From Caprimulgus europaeus (lineage: Eukaryota; Chordata; Aves; Caprimulgiformes; Caprimulgidae), in NCBI GenBank assembly GCA_907165065.1, contig OU015540.1:2650001-2714000 (forward strand): DNA of 64,000 nucleotides. The letters are read 5' to 3'. Of this stretch, positions 23,726 to 34,417 are shown piece by piece. Position numbers and translations under genes: made by a program. Positions within the stretch are counted from its first letter, which is position 1; each line of letters opens with the position of its first letter. The notes beneath the pieces were generated by a model that did no database searches, had not been told where the DNA came from, and saw only the letters and a list, made by a program, of their open reading frames with translations.

Positions 23726-24583
23726 TTCCCTGGAAGGAAAATGCCAACTTCTTGGTGCTTTCAGAGCAAATACTTCTGGTGCTGCCCAGAGATGTTCAAA
23801 GGGCACATGGGCACCCTGGGCTCTGAAGGCAGGCACTAGGCAGGGCTCTGGTTTGCAGAGAGCCATGCTTGTGTGAAGGTCTCCAAAGCCACAGCAAGAT
23901 TTCTGCATTACATGGTGACAAACATCACAACAGGGTTTCCTTCCAGGTTTGGGATGTCCTGGCTGTAGCACATATGGCACATCTGGGATGCCCAGGGCTG
24001 CAACCTGCCATACTTCAGCCAAAATTCATCTGGTGAGTCCAGATCCAGGAGCTCTGCCCCAAAATCAGCTCTCTGATCTCTGGCTGTGCAAGGCAAAGGG
24101 AATTATTCCCATTTTGGGGGAGAAAAGCACATCCTGCAGCAGCCCAGCAGAACAGTCTGCTGCTCAAGGTCCATTTGGAGCTGGTACCAGGGTGAAGTCC
24201 CATTATGGCTATTTTATAGCAAACTAGTGGGATGCAATTATTCCAGGAACTCAGGCTAATCCTTTCTTAAACAAGAATTCTCTGCAGTCAGCCCCATCTC
24301 CAAAGGTCTGGGCCAACTTGGTGTCCTTGGGGCTGAAATACAGCTTCTGCTCTGCGTGTTTGTGGTGCTGGGGGGGGAGGTGTAGATTTCTGAAGTGCAG
24401 CTGCCTCATTTTGTTTTACAATTCCTAAGCAAAGGAACCCAAATGATCCAGTGCAGTATGGGCACTAAAAATAACTTTAATCAATCAACTTTTTAAAAAT
24501 AAGAATGTTCCTTAAAATTATGCCAGCACCAGCCAGCGCTGCCTCTTGGGAATTTTATTCTGACTCATTTTAATTCCAGTTCT

Positions 24584-24626
24584 GTTCTTTCTTTTTTCTT
24601 TCTTTTTCTTTTTTTTTTTTTTTTCC
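24584..24626 (+). repeat. Homopyrimidine (T/C) tract
   Basis: About 40 bases of T with scattered C and no purine, ending in a run of T. Confidence 0.88.
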
Positions 24627-25373
24627 TGCTTCTATTTACCAAATATCATTGAGTTTGGACTGGTTTCTGTTACTTAGCCTACAAAATGAGGTGGATATTG
24701 CAAATTTTTAAAGCTATTTTTGTCACTGGTGGCATGATGGGATGGGAAGTGTTGTTACTGTAATTTGCTGCTGTTTGGGCAGCACCTCTAAACACTGGTA
24801 AAACAGATTCTAGGTACTTTTAATTCAATATTTGTATGCTGGAGCAGATTTCCACCCATACCCAAACCTTTGAGGGTAGCCCATCCATTGGTCAGGGGAC
24901 GTGGACACAGAGATGCGGTGGCAGTGCTATGGGGCTTGGTGGAACAAGACAGCAGCCGTGTCTACCCCATACCCTGCTCTCCCCTCATCTCCATCACCTT
25001 TTCCTGCAAGAGCTTTGATGTTCCAAGGCCTTGGAGCCCCGTTGTCATCTCATGCAGTGCCTGGTTTGTGGTCTGACCAAGCATGTGGACATCCTGGTGG
25101 CCTCAGGGTCTGCTGGACCACTTGGGTGGAGGCCTGAGCCCCTTTGCTGCCTCCCCAAACTCCTCTCTAGCAGCCAGTTGCACTCTTGCCATTGCTGGGG
25201 GACAGATGCCAGGTTGAGTGGTTTATAAGCAGATCTTCAGGTTTCCAACCAGCCCAAAGAGAAATCAGGCTGTGATTTTGCAAAGGGGGAATTACACACC
25301 CAAGTCTTGTTGCTCTCCAGTGAGCAGTAGGTACCAGCTCACCAAGAAAATCACAGTCACTCAGATGTCTGTG

Positions 25374-25422
25374 TGTATATATATATATATTTATATATAT
25401 ATATGTGTGTGTGTGTGTATAT
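25374..25422 (+). repeat. (TA)n-(TG)n compound microsatellite
   Basis: TATATATATATA, a short TTTA break, more TA units, then TGTGTGTGTGTG and TATATTTA. Such a run is likely polymorphic. Confidence 0.92.
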
Positions 25423-28400
25423 TTAGTGCATTAGTCACATCTTAGGCTATAAAAACTGAAACTTCAGTTGGCTGCAGCTTCTGTAAACATATGTTCTCCT
25501 TGTAACTACCACTTGGCTTTTATTGCTTTGTGTTGTTCCTCAGCATCACGTGCAGGACGTACAGATACGATAACAGGAATCATCACAATACTGCCAAATC
25601 TGAGTGGTTAAAATAATGGGGTTTTAAAAATAAGGCTCCAAAATCCCCTGACTGGCTTAAAAATAATAAGATTATGTGAAAATGGTAAGTGCTGTGATCT
25701 TGTCTTGCTGTTTTTCAGTTGCTGAGTGTTTGGGCTTTTGATTTCTTCCCTCTCTCCAATGTGAGCATTTAGAAATGAGGGTTGGGGAACTTTTAAATGA
25801 AGCTGAGACTGATCCCTCTGTAGGACCTGGGAATGTGGATTGTCCTTCATCACGAGGATGAAAGCAAGGGAGTTGGTGACACAGTGTCATACAGTCCCAG
25901 CATTATTTTCTTTTTACTGTGTTTATTGCAGAAATGTTTTTAGGATGAGAGTGGCGGAGGGTAGAGATGTTCTCCCTGAAAATGGGGAGGTGCTGAACTG
26001 CCTCCTGAAGGACACAGGTTGTGTTATGATACATCTGAGCCTGACCCACACCCACATCACTGGAGGTTCCTGTGCTCGTTATTTGGAGCAGGGAAATGAT
26101 GGGATGCAAAGGGAACGGGACACAGCCCAGGGCTGTGGGCATGGCAGTCTGCTCTGTACCTGGGTGATGGTAAAAGAGCTGTCGAAAACCTGGCGTTGGA
26201 ACAAGACAAGCAGTTTATTTTTCTTTCATTTATATACTTAGGAGGGACTTCAGATTTTTAAAGCAACTATTATACTTTGCCCTGCAGGCCAGGAAATCCT
26301 CTAAGAGCATTGCATGAGTGCATAAGGATCTGAAAGTCTTCTAGAAACAGGAACTATCCACGTTGTTTTGCTGGCTAAAATGCATGGAAGAGATCCAAAT
26401 TGCATCATTGCATTCAATTTTACTTTTCTCTTTGGGCCAAGAATCAGAGGTTTATGGTGGGAAGGAGTTGGAGTGCGCTGGGGTTGGGTTTGGTGATTTT
26501 CAGTTCAAACAAGTCATTCTTCTACCTGCAACTGTCCATGTCGTGGTGTACAAAGCATCTCTGGAGGAGATGGAGCTGTCATTGGGCTGGGGCTGATCAG
26601 ACCATTTAATTAGTTCTGTGCCTAATTGGGATGAAGCAAAGGGGTGCAAAGTACGAGGTGAGCGCTGGGAGCGTGGTGAGGACACAGCTGATTCCAGCTT
26701 TAGCTTAGGTTTGTTCTGTCGCCGTAAACTCAGTGGCATTAAATCTCTTCTGAAGTTAAAGGTGAGGGTCTGGGTGCCAGGGTGCTCAAGTCTTCCCTCC
26801 CCAGTCTCCCAGTTGCAAAGTTGGCTGCTTTTGAACTGGGTGGTGCTTCAGTGGCCTGGAGAGCAGCAGTTTCCATGGTAACTCGGAAATATCAGGTTTT
26901 TGCACAGTCACTGTTTTAGCAGCTCACAGCCACCACTGCTGCCAGGGGACCGGGAGGACCCCAAGCCAGTCCTGTCCCAGTTCCAGAGCCAGTCCCAGTG
27001 CTGCTCAGGGTGTGAGCAGGAGCCCCATACGACTGAGTTTGGTGTCACCATCCTTCACCTTCCTTGTTGCAACCTCCTGCTTGCAGAAGAGCCAGGCAGG
27101 GTGTGCAGCAGTGCTGCAGGGTCACCCACGAGGCTGGTCCATGCTGTGGATCTTCTGTCTCCAGCCACATCTCTGCTATTTGTGCTGCCACAATCCCAGT
27201 ACTGACTGGGCTGCTCTTGGACTTTTCTCACCTTTTCATCTCTGTTTTTCTCTCTGGGTGTTTTCTCATTGTTATAAAAATTGGGTTTTTCTTTCTGGAT
27301 GGATTTTTTGAACTGGCCCAGGCTCCTTGGGAAGGATGCTGTGAAAAGGTGTCTTCTGTGATCCCACCCTGCAAAGCAGCATCACATCCTGCTGCCCAGG
27401 GTCTTTGGTCTGGGTCATCTCCATGTGGATGCTGAAGGCTGGGTGGCTTTGGGGGGGATTCTGGAAAAGCAGCTGGCCAGGGGTTAAATCACAGCTCTTG
27501 GGGCTCCTCCAGAGCCAGGAGCAAGGAAGAGGGGAGTGAAACAAAATTCTCTTGGATATAAATATGTGAAAATAAATAATGCAGGAGCTTAATGCCTTTG
27601 AGGGAGCTGCTAGCACAGGACAAGGTGGGCTGAGGGGCTGAGCAGGGACAGGACCTTTCAGCTCAGGTCCCTCCAGCTGCATCCCTTTGGGAAGGGTTTG
27701 GGGATGAGGGAGGATGGGAGCATCCCCAGGAATCATCTGAGCCCTGAGCAGGGGTTTCTTCCTCCCTCTTCCAGTCCATTCTCCAGCCAAAGCAAAAGTG
27801 TTCCCACCAGTGGGTTTTCTTCCACCTTTTCAGCCTTTTCTTCAAAGGCAACACAAGTTTTCTTTTGTCTCTTTCCTTTCTACATGCGGCAGCTTTGCCG
27901 TTTTCCATCTCCCAGCTGAGGCTGACCCTTGCTGACAGCCTCTAAAATCTGTGACCACAAAGCTAAGGGACAGCCTTTCTTTTTTTCTGTTAGGAAATTA
28001 AAACAACTTTTCTGATGTCCTGAAAGACACCGAATTTGGCTTTGGTGTTAGATGGACAGGGGACAGTGGTGGCTCTACCTGTCTTTAAGGAATCAGGGCA
28101 CTCGTTTCAAGTCCAGTGACAATTCTTCTCATGCAGGTGATTATTTAACCATAAAACCCACAATTAGATCATTTAGAAGAAAGAAAGAAAGAAGTTTTTT
28201 AGTGATCTGATGAGCAGAGCACTTGAACAAAGGTCCGGAGTAGCTCAGCAGAACAGGGGCTTTGCCCCACAAACATCTTCAGCCTTAGGCTTCAGTCACT
28301 CTGCTGAAATACTAAACCAAGGGCAGATAGATGCCAGATCCAGAGGGCAGGGAGGTTTTCTGCTCAGAAAATATTATTTTTGAAATGTTTGTCATTTTGT

Positions 28401-28917
28401 ATCATGATGGGAGTGATCAGAGCAGCAAACAGGCACTGACTCAGAAGCCCAAAGAGCCTGAGTGTGGCAGACCCCGGTGTCTGTCAGTCTTTCCCTTCAG
28501 CAACAGGCTGTGCCTCTGACTTTCTGGGGACAGACTCTTCCGTGTTTTATGCAAAAAAGTCTGTTTTGATTGAATGTTGCCATCAAAACTGGTCCACTCC
28601 AACAACTCACTTTTGGCAAAACAGTGTTTTTCTAATGGAAAACAAAATCTAATTCTTGATCGGTTCTGCTAGCTGCAAGAGCTCAGGATGGAGAACAGTG
28701 ACCAGCAACTTTTGGTGGATGATGGATTCAAAAGCCTTCTCTCTCCTGTGGCAGGGAAAAGCCTGTGCTGTGCAATTCCCTATTGCTGAAGCAGCAGGGG
28801 ATGGAGCTGGCATGATCCCAAGGTCACTGTCCCAGGGTAGGATGGAGGAGCATGGTTGGAGCAACCAGGTACAGGACCAGTGAGCTCCCCTCCTCTGGGG
28901 AAAACAGGAGACCATCA

Positions 28918-29018
28918 ACACATTTATATATATAAATATATATATTTTTATATTATTATTTTATATATATATTATAAATATATATCTATTATTATTTATA
29001 TATATATATATATTTAGC
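28918..29018 (+). repeat. AT-only low-complexity block
   Basis: About 95 bases made almost entirely of A and T, with several alternating TATATA stretches and ATTATT units. Much of it is self-complementary. Confidence 0.92.
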
Positions 29019-30949
29019 AGTTCAAAATCTACATGCTTTTATTTTTTTACTTTAAAGGGGAAAAAAAAAAATAACTCCAAGTATAATAAGTGGAATGAAT
29101 GCAGCTGCAGGTACCCTGGGAACAGCCAGGAGCTGTGTTTACAGGGAGTTCCACATGAATCTCATCAAGCAATGCAAATATTGTCAGTAGGATGCAGCCA
29201 CGGGTTGGGCTTTGCTTGGGTCTGAAGTGTTTTCTCTATGGAGCAGGATTACCACACTGCTTCTAATTAGGCAGAAAGGGAAGGGGATCCAAAGAACCCC
29301 TAAAGATGTCCAAAATCAGAAAGAAGTCATTAAAGGGAGGGTGAAATGAAAATAAAGTGGCGTTGGTATTTCAGCAATGCACAAGGGCTCTGGGGCTGTG
29401 GCCAGGAGCTGCGCCTGCTCCAGCTCCTCCTGCATCACTGACGGGGTGACCTGGGGTTTTATTGCATTTGTTTATTTGATTTCATGCATTTCCATTTTAG
29501 ACAAGTGGGTTTCCAAGTCTGACGTGTTTGCTCTCCAGCATGGACTCTGAGGTGTTCCTAGCACTGTATTTTTCAAATTAAAGCCCTGTGTAAAACAAGA
29601 AGTGGCTTGGGTTCAAGTTTGAGGGAAGCTGGAGGACCTGACCCCACTGATTTATCTTTTTTCTTTTAATCTGGATAAATGAGAGCATGTGTGCAAAAGC
29701 AGTTTAAGACTGCAGCCCTGCACTTGCCTAACCTTATGCTGCTATAAGTCTTATGCTGAACTGCTAATAAAATATAAAATACAGATTAAATACTCCTAGA
29801 AGCAGCAGGGATGAACATGGTGGGTATTTTTGTTCAAGCTTCTAGAGCAGAATTGTTGTTACAAGAAATAAGACAATGTCTGGGTGCTTCTTTCTCTATG
29901 ATCCCTTGCTCACATAGACTTTTGGGTTTTTGAAAGCAGAAAGGTTTATTCATACACAGATGTTTGCAATTATTTTCCTCAGAACAGTTCTCTTTCATGC
30001 TTCATTTGATTTGTGAAACTTCTGTTTAGTGCCCCCCATATCTTTTTGTGTTGTTTTTAATAGTCAGCCCAGCAGCAGCAATCGTAAGCTCTGGGCTTAT
30101 TTTGCATTGATACAAATCATCACTTCCTACATTGAAAATATTCATGTTAGTGCAGTTGAGCACTGGTTGGTCCTGTAAGGTAATATGGTCCTTTTCTTGG
30201 TGACTGGAGACATCCAACCCCAAGCCCTGTCCATCCCTGAGTTCTGGTTTACATCCTGTAGCCCAACACGTCACCATCCTTGGCCCTACCAGCTCCAGCC
30301 AGCAGCTTGGCTTTGTTTTGCTTTCATCCTCAGTCATGATGCAGAGCTCAAAATGGACCCTATAGCTCCTTGAGACTTAGAAACTGGGTAGGAAGGAGAT
30401 AGCCTGCATTCAGCACCCATTCCCATGACTTGAGATGGAAACAAGGAGAGCAACCTCAGTGGCTGGAGCAAGGGACCAGGCACAAGCTGCGTTTGTGGTG
30501 GTGCTGAAATTAATTTATCTTTCTTTAGCTTTGTAGGGAAAGAGTTAATGCTAGCAGACTAGCTAGCTAGTGTGGGGTGATTCACAGGTAAAACCCTTTG
30601 AGATCTGGAGATAAAAGGTGGACAGAGGAGGTGACTGTGCTCTTGGCTGCCCCTGAACTTGCATGAAATACAGAAGAGGATGGTGGTGTAGAGGTAGCCA
30701 TGGGTCTGGTTGTGCTTCTCTGACTTTGCTGCTGTGTAGGGAATGAAAGGCATGCTTTGTCCCTTCATCTCAACAAGAGAACCTTCTCTAAGGCCCTCTC
30801 CTCAGTTGCCAAAAACTTCAAACAGTAGCAAATCTGGGACGTTTGGCAGCGTTTTCCTTTGTGCTTGCTGGGCTAGTGAAGGCTTTTTGATATGTAAGTA
30901 GCGCGGTGCTTCAGCTTCCCCCTTCCTGATGGCCACTGAATCGTGTGCT

Positions 30950-30971
30950 CTCCTTAACGGCCTCCTCTCAC
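30950..30971 (+). promoter_or_regulatory. CACNA1H: Minor-class (U12) branch point and AC splice acceptor
   Basis: The motif CTCCTTAAC at 30950-30958 matches the U12 branch-site consensus TTCCTTAAC at 8 of 9 positions. The likely branch A at 30957 is 14 nt from the intron end, within the short range typical of minor-class introns. The intron ends in CAC at 30969-30971, not CAG. The following bases continue the channel protein in frame as Trp-Phe-Glu-His, matching T-type channels. The nearest AG (30980-30981) would delete the conserved Trp-Phe-Glu. AT-AC introns are established in voltage-gated channel genes; the paired 5' site is not visible here. Confidence 0.8.
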
Positions 30972-31083
30972 CTGGTTCGAGCACGTCAGCATGCTGGTCA
31001 TCCTCCTGAACTGCGTCACCCTGGGCATGTTCCAGCCCTGCGAGGACGTGGAGTGCCAGTCGGAGCGGTGCACCATCCTGGAG
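30972..31083 (+). CDS. CACNA1H: CACNA1H exon: repeat I, segment IS1 and IS1-S2 loop
   Basis: This 112-bp internal exon encodes part of the pore-forming alpha-1 subunit of a T-type (low-voltage-activated) calcium channel in the plasma membrane. The first base completes a proline codon begun in the upstream exon (phase 2), followed by 37 codons. It starts Trp-Phe-Glu-His, runs through hydrophobic IS1 ([15 protein letters not shown]) and ends in a Cys-rich extracellular loop ([13 protein letters not shown]). The loop is closest to CACNA1H; CACNA1G and CACNA1I have clearly different residues there. The donor is GAG|GTAAGG, phase 0. The acceptor is unusual, ending in AC with a U12 branch site. By my alignment it covers about residues 101-137 of human Cav3.2. 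Confidence 0.95.
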
Positions 31084-34000
31084 GTAAGGATCCCACGCTG
31101 CCCTGCTTGCTTGCTTGCCATGTTCTGGGTGTGGTGGGGTGGCCATCCTGGGAGCTGGGACCCCCATCTTGTCCCTCTTCCCCAGGATCCAACCGTGAAA
31201 GTCCTTCCCATAGGGATGGTTTTTCCAGTGCAAAGTCTGTCCTCTGAGAAGACCTGCTGCCATGGCCCTAAGTGAGACCCAAGGACTGACTCATTTGCAC
31301 TTACCCCAGCAAGATTCTTCCTCCACACAACCAGTAAGGGTAGAGGGGCTCAAAACTGGGCATCCAGCTCCCACTGGAGGTGTTGAACACTTTTTAATTA
31401 CAGGGTGGTCAATGCCACCGGGAACCTCTTCCATGCAGCCATTTGGTTCCACCCCAGCCAGCTCACCACCGGCATCTCTTGGATTGCTGCAGTCTGGTTT
31501 GTGCCAGGCGGCACCGGTGACTTTGCCATTTCATTCCCTTCCTCATGAACAGACAAGCATGGGACAGGCCTGTGCCTGCTCCTGTCCCCTGCAGAGCCCA
31601 CCAGCTGCAGCACAGCATTGCCAAGTGCCCAAGGATCACTGACCTTTGGGAAATGTGTGTGTGTACAAAGCTCACAGACCCTTGTTGGTCACACCAAGCT
31701 CAGTGGGGCATCACGCTCGTCTCTTCATCCCTCGCTGCGTCCTGGCGATGCCCTCGCTGCCATATGCCCACAAGGATTCGTTTTGGAAGCACATCCCAGC
31801 AGCATCTGGTGTGTGGGCTGTACCTTGGCACTGGGCTTCCTGCACCAACTTGCTTCTCCAGGCTTGGAACCAACTTTCCTTGTTTCTAATGTTTTTAATC
31901 CATCTCATCAATTTAGACAGAGAATACCGACATGTGGTGGTGGAACCAGCTTGGTTCCTTCGAGTCCCGCACAGATCTGCTGCTTTACTTCCCCTTGAGT
32001 GTTTCAGCCATCATGGGAAGGTCGGGATCTCTCCAACCAGCCTCTCCTGACCCTTTCCAAGATTGGTTCAGAACTGCCTGCGAATGCCAGAAATAGCAGA
32101 GTTTATCATCAAACCTTCTTTCAGCCTTAAAAGAGGTTCTGTGAAGTGCAGAGCCAAGTCAACCAGATGAATTGAGAAGCCACTAAAATTTTGTTTTGGA
32201 ATGGGATCCATTTTGGAGAAATTATTGCCACCAGTGGCATTCAGTGCAGGAATCATCTCAGAGGGTCTGGCTCAGGGTTGGTGTGAAGCAGCATCCAGCG
32301 GTGGCCAGTCCACCGGAAGATGTCACAAATTGTCAGGAAGTGCCTGATCTCTCCTGGAAGGTTAACCCTCCACGTGCCTGCTGGTTTTCTGCATGTATTC
32401 ACCCATATGGGACTTTGTTTGGAGGATCCATGTCCCTGACAAAATGTCCAGGCAGACAAAAGGAATCCTGCCTGGATGAGGAGGTGACATTATTGAATGC
32501 TCCCTATTTGCCTCCTTTTTCTCATAATTTAATCAGGTTACAAACACCTGGCTTGCATGGTCTGTGCTCCCCACAGCAGACACTCGTACATCTGCAGGAG
32601 CCCAGGCACTGAATTTGGTTTCTAATACCAACTTAATGATTACAACTTATGTTCACAAAACCCAAAGTGTCATCCTGAAAGGATTTGCAGGCAGGAGAGA
32701 GCTGCAGGTAAAGCCATCGTTATCCCTCACCCTGTCACAGCTTGCAGGGGGGAATGGAAGCCAGAACATGAGGTAGAAAAGCCTGAACTTCTTTGTGGAG
32801 GCGTTTGGATGCCAGTTATTAAATGAACTGAAATAATGGAGCAGAACTTCTGTGTAGTTTATCAAGGGAAAGGCTGGTTGGGAAAGCCAACAGCCAGAGA
32901 AGATGGTGCTCACACACAACCACGCAGAGGTACATGGATGCACAGTGGGAACTTGGCTTCCATGGGGGTGTTGTTCATTTCACCATTAATCCACTCAGGC
33001 TTCAATATAGAACTGCCAGAGCCACAATCCCCAGCAGCACAGTCATGGAGAGAGTGGTTTGGACAGCAACAGTCATGTCTGTAGATCGAGAAGTTCCTGT
33101 GCTTTATCAAGTCTGTCATTCCAAACAACAAAGCCTCTGCACGTGACTTAAAGCAATCTGTACCTCCTGATGTTCGAGTTTACAGGCGACAAGTGGAAGA
33201 GTATTGACAACAGAGTCCATTTCCTGGCCCTTCCAAGTACACCCACATTTCATACACGTACCCATGGTTTCCAGGGAGGCTGGAGACATCACAGCTGTCC
33301 AAGTCCCCACTACCCTATGGAAGTTGTTCTTTAAGTAAAGGCTGAGGAATCTTCCACAGGGCAGCAGTGCTTTAATTTCATAGAGTCACAGCCTGGTTTG
33401 GGTGGGAAAGGACCTTTCGAGGTCCATCCAGTCCAACCCCCCTGCAGTGAGCAGGGACATCTTCAACCAGATCAGGTTGCTTAGAGCCCCATCCAACCTG
33501 ACCTTGAATGTTTCCAGGGATGGGGCTTCTACCACCTCTCTGGGCAACCTGGGCCAGGGTCTCACCACCCTCAGTGTAAAAAATTTCTTTCTTAAATCTG
33601 TTTTCTCTTTTTGTTTTCACAGTAATCTAAAACCTAAAATCTTTATCTTCATCAAGAGGTTCCTTTGCTGGGCACACAGACTTGCCAGCAGGATGCTCTG
33701 AGCCTCTGCACCATGAGGAACTGCTCCAGAGGTTCCTCATGTGCAGCAGAACTGCCCTTATGGTCACTGCTTCAGCCTCTGCTTGGTGTGCATGTTCCCA
33801 GCTGGATCTGTGGGTAGGAACCTGGTCCCTTTGGGAGTCCATGAGGGCATCAGTGGTGAAGCCTACTCTCCTGTGTTAGATGGGACAAATTCTTTCTAGG
33901 AGGTATGGAAATGCAACTTCTACTGCAAGTTGCTGAGATCTTACAGACCCAACCACAAGCTGCTGTTGAATGTACAGGCTTCAAATGCCAAGAAAAATAC

Positions 34001-34283
34001 TCCAGCCTGTGTCTTTGTCAGCAGATTAACAGAAGCTGCTAATGCTTCCCAGGCAGTTGACTAACCCAGGAGCTGTGCTCAGGGGTTGCCATTGCCCATC
34101 AGGTCTGACAGGTTTTATTTCAGAGTTTGGCAGGTGGTACTTTGGGATCAGAGCTTTGCCTTGGAGCTCCTGCCAGGGTACACAGAGAGCCTCTGCGGTG
34201 GGAGCGCTCCTGTCTCTGCTTTCCCTTTCCCTGATAAGAGAGCACAGCAGCACTGACTGTAATAATCTTTTACTGATCTCCAG
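31084..34283 (+). other. CACNA1H: CACNA1H intron, 3.2 kb, phase 0
   Basis: A GT-AG intron with donor GTAAGG and acceptor ending CTCCAG. It contains one clear repeat, a CR1 fragment in antisense orientation at 33379-33605. The rest is unique sequence in which I see no exon; open frames are short and without recognisable motifs. Confidence 0.93.
33379..33605 (-). mobile_element. CR1 LINE fragment in intron
   Basis: CATAGAGTCACAGCCTGGTT, then CAACCCCCCTGCAGTGAGCA, GGGATGGGGCTTCTACCACC and AGTGTAAAAAATTTCTTTCT. Lies about 680 bp upstream of the exon at 34284. Confidence 0.94.
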
Positions 34284-34417
34284 GCATTTGACGACTTCAT
34301 TTTCGCTTTCTTTGCGGTGGAGATGGTCATCAAGATGGTGGCTCTGGGGATCTTCGGGCAGAAGTGTTACCTTGGAGATACGTGGAATCGCCTGGACTTC
34401 TTCATCGTGATGGCAGG
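34284..34417 (+). CDS. CACNA1H: CACNA1H exon: IS2, S2-S3 linker and start of IS3
   Basis: A 134-bp exon with 44 codons plus two bases (GG) of a split glycine codon. It begins Ala-Phe-Asp-Asp-Phe and continues through IS2 with the conserved acidic and basic residues of voltage-sensor segment 2 ([12 protein letters not shown]). The short linker follows ([17 protein letters not shown]), then the start of IS3. The aspartate at 34290-34292 aligns with Asp140 of human Cav3.2, part of the extracellular zinc/nickel site. The next residue is Asp where human has Ala. The acceptor is CTCCAG and the donor is GG|GTCAGT. Phases fit both neighbours. Reading past the donor leaves channel homology at once. 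Confidence 0.96.

Larger units (their letters stand above)
1..30971 (+). other. CACNA1H: Non-coding: 3' part of a large intron of CACNA1H, possibly with upstream flank
   Basis: No reading frame here resembles a known protein. The open frames are short, overlap on both strands and mostly fall in repeats. I looked for the N-terminal T-type channel exon that should precede 30972 (a cytoplasmic segment ending in Cys-Asn-Pro) and did not find it, so at least this much sequence separates the two exons. Contents are two LTR insertions, one LTR fragment, about eleven CR1 LINE pieces, A-rich and (ATT)n repeats, and several AT-rich unique blocks. That it is all intron is an inference; the 5' splice site is outside the window or unrecognised. 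Confidence 0.75.

Noticed and set aside
23229-23876. Long + strand open frame of 215 codons
   Set aside because: It lies almost wholly in an antisense CR1 copy; the open frame results from the repeat sequence and has no known domain.
30980-30981. Ordinary AG acceptor for the first exon
   Set aside because: It would remove Trp-Phe-Glu, which matches T-type channels, lacks a good pyrimidine tract immediately upstream, and ignores the U12 branch motif. It stays as the main alternative.
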